A stretch of DNA of 20,766 nt, taken from the NCBI GenBank assembly GCA_030669775.1, contig DAOVCZ010000010.1, positions 1-20,766 of the forward strand, in the 5' to 3' direction. Numbering within the stretch: position 1 is the first letter of the stretch; each line of letters starts with the position of its first letter. The notes beneath the pieces are model-generated. The model was not told the DNA's origin, ran no database searches, and saw only the letters and a list, made by a program, of their open reading frames with translations. Origin of the DNA: Chloroflexota bacterium. GTDB taxonomy: Bacteria; Chloroflexota; Anaerolineae; Anaerolineales; UBA4823. Below, one piece after another: positions 6,285-14,245 of the stretch. Position numbers and translations under genes: made by a program.

Positions 6285-8117
6285 TGTCACCGATTTAGCC
6301 AAATTTCGAGGCTGGTCCACATCCAGGCCTCGCAATGCGGCGATATGATAGGCGAGAATCTGCAAGGGGATCACTGTGGTGACTGGACTCAGCATCCAAG
6401 GAGTAGGCGGCACCCAGAGAACATGATCAGCGATAGTTGGGATCACGTCGTCTCCCTCTGTCGCCACCGCAACCACAATCCCGCCACGAGCTTTAGCTTG
6501 CTCGATCTGGCTGAACATCTTCTCATACCAGGGATCGCGAGGTGCAATCACGACGATGGGCATGTTCTCATCGATCAACGCGATCGGACCGTGTTTCATT
6601 TCACCTGCCGGGTAGCCTTCAGCATGGATATATGAAATCTCCTTCAGTTTTAAAGCGCCCTCGTAGGCCGTGGGCATATTGATTCCTCGTCCTAAATAGA
6701 GACAGTGCGAGAAATCCTTCAAAGCCCAAGCCACTTCCTCAACTTCCGGTTCCAGGTCGAGGCATCGACTGGCTAAATCAGGAACCAATCTCAAGTCAGC
6801 CACCAACTCACGCCGATCGCTCTCCTTCAAACTGCCGCGCAAGTCTGCCAGCAATATTGCCAGCATGTAAAGATCCACCAACGGTGCTGTATAAGCCTTT
6901 GTTGAAGCTACTCCGATCTCAGGACCGGTTTGCATTGATATATATCCATCTGAGATGCGCATAGCTTGCGAACCGATCACGTTAACGATTGACCACAAGG
7001 TTGCCTTCTTTTGCCTGGCTTCTTCCATTGCGGCCAGAGTATCCGCAGTTTCACCTGATTGGCTGATTGCCAGCACCGCCGTATTCTCATCCAGAATCGG
7101 ATCTCTGTAGCGGAACTCTGAGGCGATGTCCATCTCTACTGGCACACGCGCAATGCGCTCAATAAGCGCTTTACCGACCATACCAGCGTGGGAAGCAGTA
7201 CCACAAGCTGTGATGAAGACCTTATTTATCCGCCGGGCCAGCTCTGGAGTCAGGTTGAGCTGCGGCAAGTATATGCGTCCAGCGTCGAAATCTACCCTCC
7301 CACCGATGGTATCAGTCAGCGAGCGCACCTGTTCGTGGATTTCTTTGTGCATAAAATGGCGGTGTTCACCCTTTTCGGCTGCTACTGGGTCCCAGGCAAC
7401 AGTGTGTTCTTCAAAGACCACCGGTTTTCCATCTAATGTCTTTACTTCCAATCCATTTCGTTTCACAACACCTATTTGTCCTGATTCAAGAAACACCATT
7501 TGGCGAGAATGCTCTAAGATAGCTGGCATATCCGAGGCAACAAACATCTCTCCCTGACCAACTCCGATTACAACACCCCCGGCGTTCCCGATCCGGGCGG
7601 TCACGATCTTATCTGTTTCTTTGGTCGAAAGGAGGACGATCCCGTGCGCACCTTGCAGATGGGAAAAAGCTCTTTGCGCAGCCTCAACAAAACTCATCTC
7701 CAGTGAAAGGTAGCGGTCCACGAGCTGTACTATCACCTCGGTATCCGTATCAGATTTGAACTCCACCCCCTCTGCGCTCAGATCTTCACGCAGCTCCAGG
7801 TAATTTTCAACAATCCCGTTATGAGCCAGCACCACAGTACCACTGCTGCCCAAATGAGGATGGGCATTTCTGGCACTCGGCTCTCCATGGGTCGCCCAGC
7901 GTGTATGCCCAATACCAATTTGGCCGTGCAGAGGAACTTCATTCACCAGTTCGGCCAGACGGTCTAACTTGCCTGCATCCCGGCGAACCTCAATTTTTCC
8001 CCCTTCGATAACCGCGATTCCAGCAGAGTCATAACCCCTGTACTCTAAGCGCCTCAACCCGTTTAGGATGATCGGTGTAGCATCCTGGGGTCCGATATAA
8101 CCTACGATTCCACACAT
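6276..8117 (-). CDS. glmS: Glutamine--fructose-6-phosphate aminotransferase (isomerizing)
   Basis: This 613-residue enzyme makes glucosamine-6-phosphate from fructose-6-phosphate and glutamine, the first committed step to UDP-GlcNAc and peptidoglycan. The mature N-terminus CGIVGYIG gives the catalytic cysteine of the class II amidotransferase domain; HTRWATHGEPS and AHNGIVENY follow. Two SIS sugar-isomerase domains occupy the C-terminal half (CGTASHAG, SQSGETADT, GRGINMPTAYEGALKLKEISY), and the protein ends with the family's PRNLAKSVTVE. The start must be the ATG at 8117, which places Cys directly after Met and has GGAGG seven bases upstream. An 18-codon in-frame extension upstream would block the N-terminal nucleophile. 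Its length matches E. coli GlmS (609). Expression is probably controlled by the glmS ribozyme in its leader. Confidence 0.98.
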   Translation of the reverse strand: MCGIVGYIGPQDATPIILNGLRRLEYRGYDSAGIAVIEGGKIEVRRDAGKLDRLAELVNEVPLHGQIGIGHTRWATHGEPSARNAHPHLGSSGTVVLAHNGIVENYLELREDLSAEGVEFKSDTDTEVIVQLVDRYLSLEMSFVEAAQRAFSHLQGAHGIVLLSTKETDKIVTARIGNAGGVVIGVGQGEMFVASDMPAILEHSRQMVFLESGQIGVVKRNGLEVKTLDGKPVVFEEHTVAWDPVAAEKGEHRHFMHKEIHEQVRSLTDTIGGRVDFDAGRIYLPQLNLTPELARRINKVFITACGTASHAGMVGKALIERIARVPVEMDIASEFRYRDPILDENTAVLAISQSGETADTLAAMEEARQKKATLWSIVNVIGSQAMRISDGYISMQTGPEIGVASTKAYTAPLVDLYMLAILLADLRGSLKESDRRELVADLRLVPDLASRCLDLEPEVEEVAWALKDFSHCLYLGRGINMPTAYEGALKLKEISYIHAEGYPAGEMKHGPIALIDENMPIVVIAPRDPWYEKMFSQIEQAKARGGIVVAVATEGDDVIPTIADHVLWVPPTPWMLSPVTTVIPLQILAYHIAALRGLDVDQPRNLAKSVTVE

Positions 8118-8234
8118 GGGATACCCTCCAAAAACATACTGTTTGGGTGCCGCTGCCTGAATGGATGGCATTAATTGTGGCCGTGATAACAGGCTATACG
8201 CAGCACCCTCGAGTCAACAGGTTTTCTGTCACTC

Positions 8235-8508
8235 CCTGCAGTTTTGTCCGTCCGGTCACCCGCCTGGCTTTGTTGCAAGGTTCTTTGTTGGAGGGATAGG
8301 CATTGGGCTGTGACCTGCCCAGAGGGCTTCCGCTGATCCTTCGATTTTCTCCCAGAACTCTGATCTTCTTTCTGGGATTAACCCAGCCTTGCGACCGGGA
8401 ACCCTCATCCTCGTCAACTCAATCAATGGCTCACTCTGATATTGATGCAGTTTGTTCATTTTTATTGAACATCAAATTAATGATTCCCACATCTTGAGTC
8501 CATGCGCT
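8235..8508 (-). ncRNA. glmS ribozyme (GlcN6P-activated self-cleaving riboswitch)
   Basis: The minus-strand leader of glmS matches the glmS ribozyme core in order. It has a cleavage-site segment A|GCGCAUGGAC (8508-8498, cleavage expected between 8508 and 8507), P1 arms ACUCAA (8499-8494) and UUGAGU (8422-8417), then GAGUUGACGAGG (8420-8409) and GAUGAGGGUU (8409-8400). These are followed by AUCGAAGGAUCAGCGG (8345-8330), GCCCUC (8327-8322) that pairs with GAGGGU, and the hairpin GGGCAGGUCACAGCCC (8320-8305). Comparison is with the Thermoanaerobacter and Bacillus ribozymes from memory. In known cases GlcN6P acts as a cofactor for cleavage, and the cleaved message is degraded, lowering GlmS. The 3' limit, including P4 near 8250-8270, is approximate. 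Unusual features are an approximately 70-nt P1 loop and a 54-nt insertion (8346-8399). Confidence 0.9.
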
Positions 8509-8580
8509 GGTCTTCCCTCGATTTTTTCCTATTAACTTCGCTTATCGTGACACCTCCTTTAAAAAGGCTTTGGGGTGCCC

Positions 8581-8586
8581 ATTATA
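8581..8586 (-). promoter_or_regulatory. -10 box of the glmS promoter
   Basis: A consensus TATAAT on the minus strand at 8586-8581 would start transcription near 8575, about 65 bases before the ribozyme cleavage site. No convincing -35 is visible at 16-18 bp. Confidence 0.5.
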
Positions 8587-8674
8587 CAATGATTCGGGCA
8601 AAATGTAGGTAAAAACCATCACCAACCGTCAAAACCACTGTGGATTGACTAGAACTATGGTACTACCTGTTCAA

Positions 8675-8683
8675 TGGTATAAT
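8675..8683 (+). promoter_or_regulatory. Extended -10 promoter of the mreBCD cluster
   Basis: TGGTATAAT at 8675-8683 is a perfect extended -10; the -35 region is weak, as often found with this type. Transcription would begin near 8690, about 80 bases before mreB, diverging from glmS. Confidence 0.7.
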
Positions 8684-8772
8684 CGCGCTGAATTTGCAGG
8701 TGTGTGAGGAGCTCGAGTTAAACCAAGGGATAAAATTGGCACCTACAAATCCATTCGCAAAGGAGCCCCAAT

Positions 8773-9840
8773 TTGGCTTTCAACCCATTTAACTGGCTAC
8801 TGGGGTTTTTTTCACTCGACATTGCCATAGACTTAGGCACAGCCAACACTCTGGTTAGCGTGCGCGGCAAAGGCATCGTGATTAGAGAGCCTTCCTGGGT
8901 TGCCATAGATAAGCGATCTCGCGAGCCGAAAGCCATTGGTGCGGAAGCCAAAGAGATGGTCGGGAGGACTCCGGCAAATATCATTGCAGTGCGTCCCCTC
9001 AGAGATGGCGTGATCTCTGAATTCGAGATCACTGAAGCGATGCTGGAATATTTCATCGGAAAAGCACACCAGCAAAGCATTGTGCCTGTCCCTCGTCCCC
9101 GAGTAATCGTTGGTATCCCCTCTGGAGTCACCGAAGTAGAAAAACGAGCTGTTTATGATGCGGCTATGTCAGCCGGGGCGCGCGAGGTTGGATTAATTGA
9201 AGAACCAGTCGCAGCTGCCTTAGGAGCGGGATTACCGGTATCAGAGATCCGAGGCAGCATGATCGTCGATATTGGCGGCGGCACCACTGAAGTAGCCACC
9301 CTCTCCATGGGTGGGGTTGTCGTCTCAAGATCTTTACGTGTCGCCGGTGATGAGATGGACGAGGATATCGTCCAATATATGCGTAACAAATACAACCTGC
9401 TAATTGGAGAGCGGATGGCAGAACAGTCCAAAATCGCGATTGGTTCTGCCTACCACTTGCCTGAGGAGATGACCCTAACTTTACGCGGACGAAATTTGGT
9501 CACCGGGTTGCCCGAAGCCGTTGAAGTATCATCAGTAGAAATCCGGGAAGCGATCTCAGGTTCTGTCTTGACCGTCATCGATACCATAAAAGATGCCCTG
9601 GACGAGTGCCCTCCAGAGATCGTTGCCGACCTTATGGAATCTGGAGTTACACTTGCTGGTGGTGGATCGTTATTGCGCGGTCTAGATCGTCGATTAAGCG
9701 ACGAACTTCACATCCGGGTTTGGGTTGCAGAAGATCCCATGACTTGTGTGGTCCGCGGAGCCAGCATGATTTTGGAAGATTACGAACAACTGGCACAGTT
9801 TTTAGTAGGGTTAGAGCGGGGCAGCACACACCACGTCTAA
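8773..9840 (+). CDS. mreB: Rod-shape-determining actin homologue MreB
   Basis: The 355-residue protein is the bacterial actin that organises lateral wall synthesis under the membrane. The N-terminal FNWLLGFFSLD segment (residues 6-16) is hydrophobic and probably amphipathic, suiting direct membrane attachment. Actin-fold nucleotide motifs are present: DLGTANT (20-26), VDIGGGTTEVA (165-175) and TLAGGGSLLRGLD near 293-305. The length is typical (about 340-350). The start is a TTG at 8773 with AGGAG seven bases before it. It is the first gene of mreBCD-mrdA-minCDE-rodA, transcribed from an extended -10 promoter. Confidence 0.97.
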   Translation: MAFNPFNWLLGFFSLDIAIDLGTANTLVSVRGKGIVIREPSWVAIDKRSREPKAIGAEAKEMVGRTPANIIAVRPLRDGVISEFEITEAMLEYFIGKAHQQSIVPVPRPRVIVGIPSGVTEVEKRAVYDAAMSAGAREVGLIEEPVAAALGAGLPVSEIRGSMIVDIGGGTTEVATLSMGGVVVSRSLRVAGDEMDEDIVQYMRNKYNLLIGERMAEQSKIAIGSAYHLPEEMTLTLRGRNLVTGLPEAVEVSSVEIREAISGSVLTVIDTIKDALDECPPEIVADLMESGVTLAGGGSLLRGLDRRLSDELHIRVWVAEDPMTCVVRGASMILEDYEQLAQFLVGLERGSTHHV

Positions 9841-9852
9841 CCCAGATTTTGA

Positions 9853-10695
9853 ATGAATTTACCTCGTTCTTTTCAAACCGCCGCACTGGCGATTTTGGTT
9901 GTTGGTATCCTCCTGCTGGCGTTAGGTGGATATCTCACTCCTATTTCCCGAGTTGCTTTATCCCCTTTCATCTCAGCCCAAACCTGGTTGGCAAGCCGTT
10001 ATCTCGCCATCCGTGATTTTATGACAGCCCCGCGAGATGTCGCTCTATTAACTCAGATCAATAACCAGTTGGAAGCTGAAGTTTCCCGTCTGCAATCCCA
10101 GATCATCGAGCTTCAACAACAGAATTCCGAAATGCAGGTTCTGTCTGCCTTGTTGGACTTTGCCCGAACGCATTCCGAAAACGAGTACATTACTGCTGCG
10201 GTGATCGGTCGTGATATCAGTCCTTTCTTGCACTACGTAATCATCAACCGCGGTTCTGATGATGGTTTGCGACGTGGAATGCCAGTAGTCTCCTCCCAGG
10301 GTTTGGTAGGACGGGTAGCCGCGGTCACCGCAGATGGAGCCCGCGTCCAGCTGATTACCGATCCCGACACCGCAATAAATGTCCGTATTCAACCTTCAGG
10401 AGCCGAAGGTTTGCTCCAGGGTTCCATCACCGGCGATATTACCGTTGAAGCTATTCCCCAGGATGCCAGTATTCAAACCGGAGATCTTGTCCTAACCTCA
10501 GGCTTAGGTGGTAATTTTCCCCCAGATATGTTGATCGGGCAGGTCAGCGGTGTGCGCCAAAGACCAGTTGAACTCTTTCAGACCGCAACTGTGGAACCCG
10601 TTGTAGATTTCTCCCAACTCGAGATCGTACTGGTGATCGTCAACTTCAGACCAGTAAATATCGCCCCGCTCATCCCCACACCTGGCACTCCATAA
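9853..10695 (+). CDS. mreC: Rod-shape-determining protein MreC
   Basis: This 280-residue bitopic protein links cytoplasmic MreB to the outer wall enzymes. An N-terminal membrane helix (ALAILVVGILLLALGGYL, residues 11-28) is followed by a coiled coil at about 62-98 (INNQLEAEVSRLQSQIIELQ). The periplasmic/extracellular beta-barrel region contains GLVGRVAAV and ITDPDTAINVRI, typical of MreC. The C-terminus is a short proline-rich tail. It begins 12 bp after mreB with no visible Shine-Dalgarno sequence, so translation probably depends on coupling to mreB. Confidence 0.95.
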   Translation: MNLPRSFQTAALAILVVGILLLALGGYLTPISRVALSPFISAQTWLASRYLAIRDFMTAPRDVALLTQINNQLEAEVSRLQSQIIELQQQNSEMQVLSALLDFARTHSENEYITAAVIGRDISPFLHYVIINRGSDDGLRRGMPVVSSQGLVGRVAAVTADGARVQLITDPDTAINVRIQPSGAEGLLQGSITGDITVEAIPQDASIQTGDLVLTSGLGGNFPPDMLIGQVSGVRQRPVELFQTATVEPVVDFSQLEIVLVIVNFRPVNIAPLIPTPGTP

Positions 10696-10705
10696 AATGA
10701 TGAAT

Positions 10706-10753
10706 TCAGGAATCATTAGAATCCGGTGAATGCGCACTTTGATAAATTCCTGA
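10706..10753. repeat. Inverted repeat in the mreC-mreD gap
   Basis: TCAGGAAT (10706-10713) and ATTCCTGA (10746-10753) are perfect complements around a 32-base loop, filling the 67-bp space before mreD. A hairpin here would end nine bases before the mreD ATG and might influence its translation. No T-run follows. Confidence 0.4.
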
Positions 10754-10762
10754 TGGTGTAGA

Positions 10763-11263
10763 ATGGCTATCTTCCTGGCAATTCCAATCCTGGGCTTGAT
10801 GGTGATCGTCCAATCGGCTGTTTTCAGCCAAGTCCACCTGCTGTATGGGACAGTCGATCTGGTCTTGTTAATCGTCGTCGCCTGGGCGGTTCAAGAACGG
10901 GTAACAACTGCCTGGCATTGGGGCGTCATCGCTGGTTTATTGACCAGTCTGGCAACCGCTGTCCCAGCTCTGGCGATAATCCCCGCCTATGTTTTGATCA
11001 CTGGGATGGCGATATACCTGCGGCGGATATTCTGGCAACGACCACTGTTAGCAATGATCGCGGCAACTGTGATTGCAACACTGATCACCCATGCAATCTC
11101 GGTTGCTGCTTTGGTGATAAATGGCACACCGATCCCTTTGATCGAGGCATTTTACATGATCACTATCCCCAGCGCCCTGCTCAATTTACTGCTCGCGGTA
11201 CCGGTTTATGCTTTGATCGGCGATTTAGCCAACTGGTTGTATCCGCAAGCAATTGAAATTTGA
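10763..11263 (+). CDS. mreD: Rod-shape-determining protein MreD
   Basis: The 166-residue protein is almost wholly hydrophobic, with about five membrane segments (e.g. IFLAIPILGLMVIVQSAVF at the N-terminus and LNLLLAVPVYALIGDLANWL at the C-terminus). This is the MreD pattern, and its place directly after mreC confirms it. MreD is the integral membrane partner of MreC in the elongasome. The ATG at 10763 is used because an in-frame TGA lies four codons upstream; the ribosome binding site is weak. Sequence similarity in this family is low, so the call leans on size, topology and context. Confidence 0.9.
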   Translation: MAIFLAIPILGLMVIVQSAVFSQVHLLYGTVDLVLLIVVAWAVQERVTTAWHWGVIAGLLTSLATAVPALAIIPAYVLITGMAIYLRRIFWQRPLLAMIAATVIATLITHAISVAALVINGTPIPLIEAFYMITIPSALLNLLLAVPVYALIGDLANWLYPQAIEI

Positions 11264-11309
11264 TCCAAACAATACTGCGGATATATTAATTCTGGCAACT
11301 GTAAATTAC

Positions 11310-11318
11310 TGGTATAAA
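11310..11318 (+). promoter_or_regulatory. Possible internal extended -10 promoter before mrdA
   Basis: TGGTATAAA at 11310-11318 is a near-perfect extended -10. Transcription would begin near 11325, leaving only about 18 bases before the mrdA ATG, and no Shine-Dalgarno is seen in that leader. Confidence 0.45.
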
Positions 11319-11342
11319 TGACTCTGGTGTTGCAAATATTAT

Positions 11343-13427
11343 ATGAACAGTAATGCGAATCTCACGAACAACGTGCAGCTCTGGCGGATAATCGTATTTG
11401 GAATCGCCATCATTGGTGTTATTCTGATCTATTTGGGGCGATTGTTCTCTTTACAGATTCTTGAAAGTGCTGATTGGGTTGCCCAGGCAGAAGAAAATAG
11501 AATCAGTGAAATTAACCTGCCAACTCAACGTGGGATTATCTTCGATCGTAATGACTACATCTTAGCGCAAAATATCCCTTCCTATAATGTCGTCATCATT
11601 CCAGCTGATCTGCCCGATGATTTAGGGGCAATCCAAGAGATCTTCCGCCAGATTAGTGAGATGATCAATGTGCCGATCAATCTGAATGAAGTATCTAATG
11701 AAAATCCCTATGTCCCCTGCCGATCTGAACATGGCATCGCCCAAATTGTAGAATACGGTGAGACCTCTGCCCCCTACGTTCCAGTTAGAATCAAATGCAA
11801 TGTCGACCGCACAACTGCAATGATTATTAAGGAAGAAGCGGTAGATTTACCTGGAGTAGATATCGAGATTGAATCAATCAGGGATTATCCCACTGGATCT
11901 CTCACAGCTGCCATTATTGGTTTCCTTGGCCCAATTTCTGCGGCTGAAGAAGAATATTATCGCCAGCGTAATTTTATCCCCGACCGCGATAAAGTCGGAT
12001 ACGCAGGTGTTGAGCGATATTTCCAAAGTATCTTGAGTGGACATAATGGCGAACGATTGGTCGAAGTTGATGTCGGAGGGCAAGTACTGCGCAATGTAGT
12101 CCCTCCTGTTGATCCCACACCTGGATTCAATCTGCGCCTGACGATTGATTCACGATTACAGAACGCTGCCGAATCGATATTAGTACGAGAAATCGACGAA
12201 TGGAACGCTTATTACGGCGAGATGCGTATGAACAGTGGTGTGGTAATCGCCTTGAACCCCAAAACCGGAGAGGTTCTGGCGATGGTTTCCTATCCTAGCT
12301 ATGAGAATAACCGCATGGCAAGGGTTATCCCTCAATACTATTTCAAGCAGCTCTCTGAAGACCCTCGCAATCCGATGCTCAATCATGCAGTAGGCGACGA
12401 GCTACCGGCCGGATCTGTATTCAAGCTGGTCACCGCAGTGGGTGCTCTCAATGAAGTGGTAGTCACGCCGGAACAGATAATTAAAGCACCACCCAAGATC
12501 GTCATCGAGGAAAAATTTTCGGCTAATGTACTAAATCCGCGTACCCGTGAGTTTATCGATTGGAACGAGGCCGGCTTTGGGGAAATTGACTTCGTCAATG
12601 GTCTGGCTAATTCCAGCAATGTTTACTTCTACAAGCTGGGAGGCGGTTTCGAGGATGAAATTCCTGAAGGCTTGGGTATCTGTCGGTTAGGCACTTATGC
12701 GCGCGCGCTCGGTTTTGGTAATTATCCTGGAATCGAGTTACCTTTGGTAGAGGATGGCCTCATCCCCGATCCGACCTGGAAGCGCATCAACCAGGGAGAA
12801 AACTGGTCGAGTGGAGATACTTATATCGCCAGTGTGGGCCAGGGATATATCATCGCAACACCACTCCAGGTGTTGCTCTCTGCATCAACTATCGCCAATG
12901 ACGGTGAATTAATGCGCCCAACCATTCTGCGAGAAATCCTGGATAGTGATGGCAATATCATTAAGTCCTTCGTACCAGATTCGGTTTGGGACATCACTAG
13001 TGACCCAGTGATCGATATATTCGAAGATCCGAGCAGCCCCGGGGGATGCGAAAGCAAGCTCACCGGCGAAAAGAAATCCGTGGAACCCTGGGTGATTGAA
13101 AAGGTTCAAGAAGGTATGCGCCAGGCGGTCCTGAATGGCACCCTGACTGATGAGTTCGAGAATGTCAATATCTCAGTCGCTGGTAAGACCGGAACGGCTG
13201 AGTATTGCGACAAGTATGCAAATGAGAAGAATTTGTGCATCCCCGGGAACTGGCCAACTCACGCCTGGACCACTGCCTATGCCCCATACGAAGACCCAGA
13301 AATCGTAGTGATAGCATTTGTCTATAATGGTGGTGAAGGTGCCACGGTCGCTGGACCGATTGTACGCCAGTTCTTAGAGGCTTATTTCGAGATAAAAGCC
13401 GGGGATACCGCTGCTCAAAATCCCTAA
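11343..13427 (+). CDS. mrdA: Penicillin-binding protein 2, elongasome transpeptidase
   Basis: This 694-residue class B PBP cross-links peptidoglycan during elongation together with RodA. One N-terminal membrane anchor (residues ~13-33) is followed by the PBP dimerisation domain (RGIIFDRN at 63-70, AGVERYFQ at 221-228). The transpeptidase domain has all three active-site motifs: SVFK (serine S358, lysine K361), SSN (424-426) and KTG (615-617). All six cysteines (C126, C152, C447, C569, C622, C632) lie outside the membrane; C622 and C632 follow the KTG motif closely, which is unusual and suggests disulfides. No clear ribosome binding site precedes the ATG. It sits between mreD and minC, 79 bp after mreD. 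Confidence 0.95.
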   Translation: MNSNANLTNNVQLWRIIVFGIAIIGVILIYLGRLFSLQILESADWVAQAEENRISEINLPTQRGIIFDRNDYILAQNIPSYNVVIIPADLPDDLGAIQEIFRQISEMINVPINLNEVSNENPYVPCRSEHGIAQIVEYGETSAPYVPVRIKCNVDRTTAMIIKEEAVDLPGVDIEIESIRDYPTGSLTAAIIGFLGPISAAEEEYYRQRNFIPDRDKVGYAGVERYFQSILSGHNGERLVEVDVGGQVLRNVVPPVDPTPGFNLRLTIDSRLQNAAESILVREIDEWNAYYGEMRMNSGVVIALNPKTGEVLAMVSYPSYENNRMARVIPQYYFKQLSEDPRNPMLNHAVGDELPAGSVFKLVTAVGALNEVVVTPEQIIKAPPKIVIEEKFSANVLNPRTREFIDWNEAGFGEIDFVNGLANSSNVYFYKLGGGFEDEIPEGLGICRLGTYARALGFGNYPGIELPLVEDGLIPDPTWKRINQGENWSSGDTYIASVGQGYIIATPLQVLLSASTIANDGELMRPTILREILDSDGNIIKSFVPDSVWDITSDPVIDIFEDPSSPGGCESKLTGEKKSVEPWVIEKVQEGMRQAVLNGTLTDEFENVNISVAGKTGTAEYCDKYANEKNLCIPGNWPTHAWTTAYAPYEDPEIVVIAFVYNGGEGATVAGPIVRQFLEAYFEIKAGDTAAQNP

Positions 13428-13434
13428 GAGTTCA

Positions 13435-13443
13435 TGCTATAAT
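13435..13443 (+). promoter_or_regulatory. Possible extended -10 promoter before minC
   Basis: TGCTATAAT at 13435-13443 lies just after the mrdA stop (13425-13427) and 70 bases before minC. No good -35 is visible. It could give the Min genes and rodA independent expression. Confidence 0.5.
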
Positions 13444-13513
13444 CAATTTTAATTTCATTTTGGGTTCGGATTTTCATTGAATTCGCCTGGTCCGACCTCA
13501 GCCTGACAAAACT

Positions 13514-14197
13514 ATGGATGATCACGCCAAGGTGCAAATCAAGGGCATCCGCGAAGGGTTGTTGATCACCGTTCGTAATGATGATTGGTCCGAAGCAAAA
13601 GCCGCATTACAGGAGCAAATCAAGGAGCAATCCGAATTTCTGCGGGGTGGAAGACTGATCTTGGATGTTGGCAATCATGTCATCCGGGCCGCCGAATTAG
13701 GACAGCTGCGGGATATGCTGACCGATGATGGGCTCGCTTTGTGGGCGATCCTCAGCAACTCCCAAGTCACTCAACAAAATGCGCAATTACTTGGACTGGC
13801 AACACGGATAAATAAACCCAGTCCTGAGCGAACCACCCACACGATTGAAACAGCCCTGACCGGCGAGGAAGCGGTGCTTGTGCGCCGCACTTTACGTTCT
13901 GGATACAGTTTACAATATTTCGGACATGTGGTCGTTATTGGTGATGTAAATCCCGGAAGCGAGATTGTTGCTGGAGGTGATGTTGTAGTCTGGGGCCGCC
14001 TGAGGGGAATGGTCCATGCCGGCGCTGAAGGGAACCAGGATGCTGTTGTTTGCGCCATGGACCTTGCACCAACCCAATTGCGTATCGCTGACCACATCGC
14101 AACCACTCCCAAGCAACGTGGAAAACCACAGCCCGAGATGGCACGCATTGTTGATGGACAGGTTGTGGCAGTCCCCTGGCAGCCAAAAACGAAATGA
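13514..14197 (+). CDS. minC: Septum-site inhibitor MinC
   Basis: The 227-residue protein inhibits FtsZ polymerisation away from mid-cell when recruited by MinD. The N-terminal domain (residues ~1-105) is variable. The C-terminal beta-helix domain carries the hallmark LRSGYSLQYFGHVVVIGDVN, then AGGDVVVWGRLRGMVHAGA and LAPTQLRIAD (residues ~126-192), which mediate dimerisation and MinD binding. The length is normal. The ATG at 13514 has no visible Shine-Dalgarno, like mreC, mreD and mrdA. It is 86 bp after mrdA and 48 bp before minD. Confidence 0.95.
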   Translation: MDDHAKVQIKGIREGLLITVRNDDWSEAKAALQEQIKEQSEFLRGGRLILDVGNHVIRAAELGQLRDMLTDDGLALWAILSNSQVTQQNAQLLGLATRINKPSPERTTHTIETALTGEEAVLVRRTLRSGYSLQYFGHVVVIGDVNPGSEIVAGGDVVVWGRLRGMVHAGAEGNQDAVVCAMDLAPTQLRIADHIATTPKQRGKPQPEMARIVDGQVVAVPWQPKTK

Positions 14198-14245
14198 GTC
14201 AATAGTGTACAGGAATAACTTACTAATGGATTTTGGGAAGGATAA

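Noticed and set aside
8118..8171. 18-codon N-terminal extension of GlmS from an upstream ATG
   Set aside because: GlmS needs cysteine directly after the initiator Met as nucleophile, and the ATG at 8117 has a strong ribosome binding site.
8256..8459. Minus-strand open frame of 67 codons upstream of glmS
   Set aside because: The bases fall in the glmS ribozyme core; the frame is best explained by RNA conservation rather than coding.
8235..8575. T-box or other leader riboswitch upstream of glmS
   Set aside because: No T-box signature (AGGGTGG-ACCGCG type) is present, while the glmS ribozyme core motifs occur in order.
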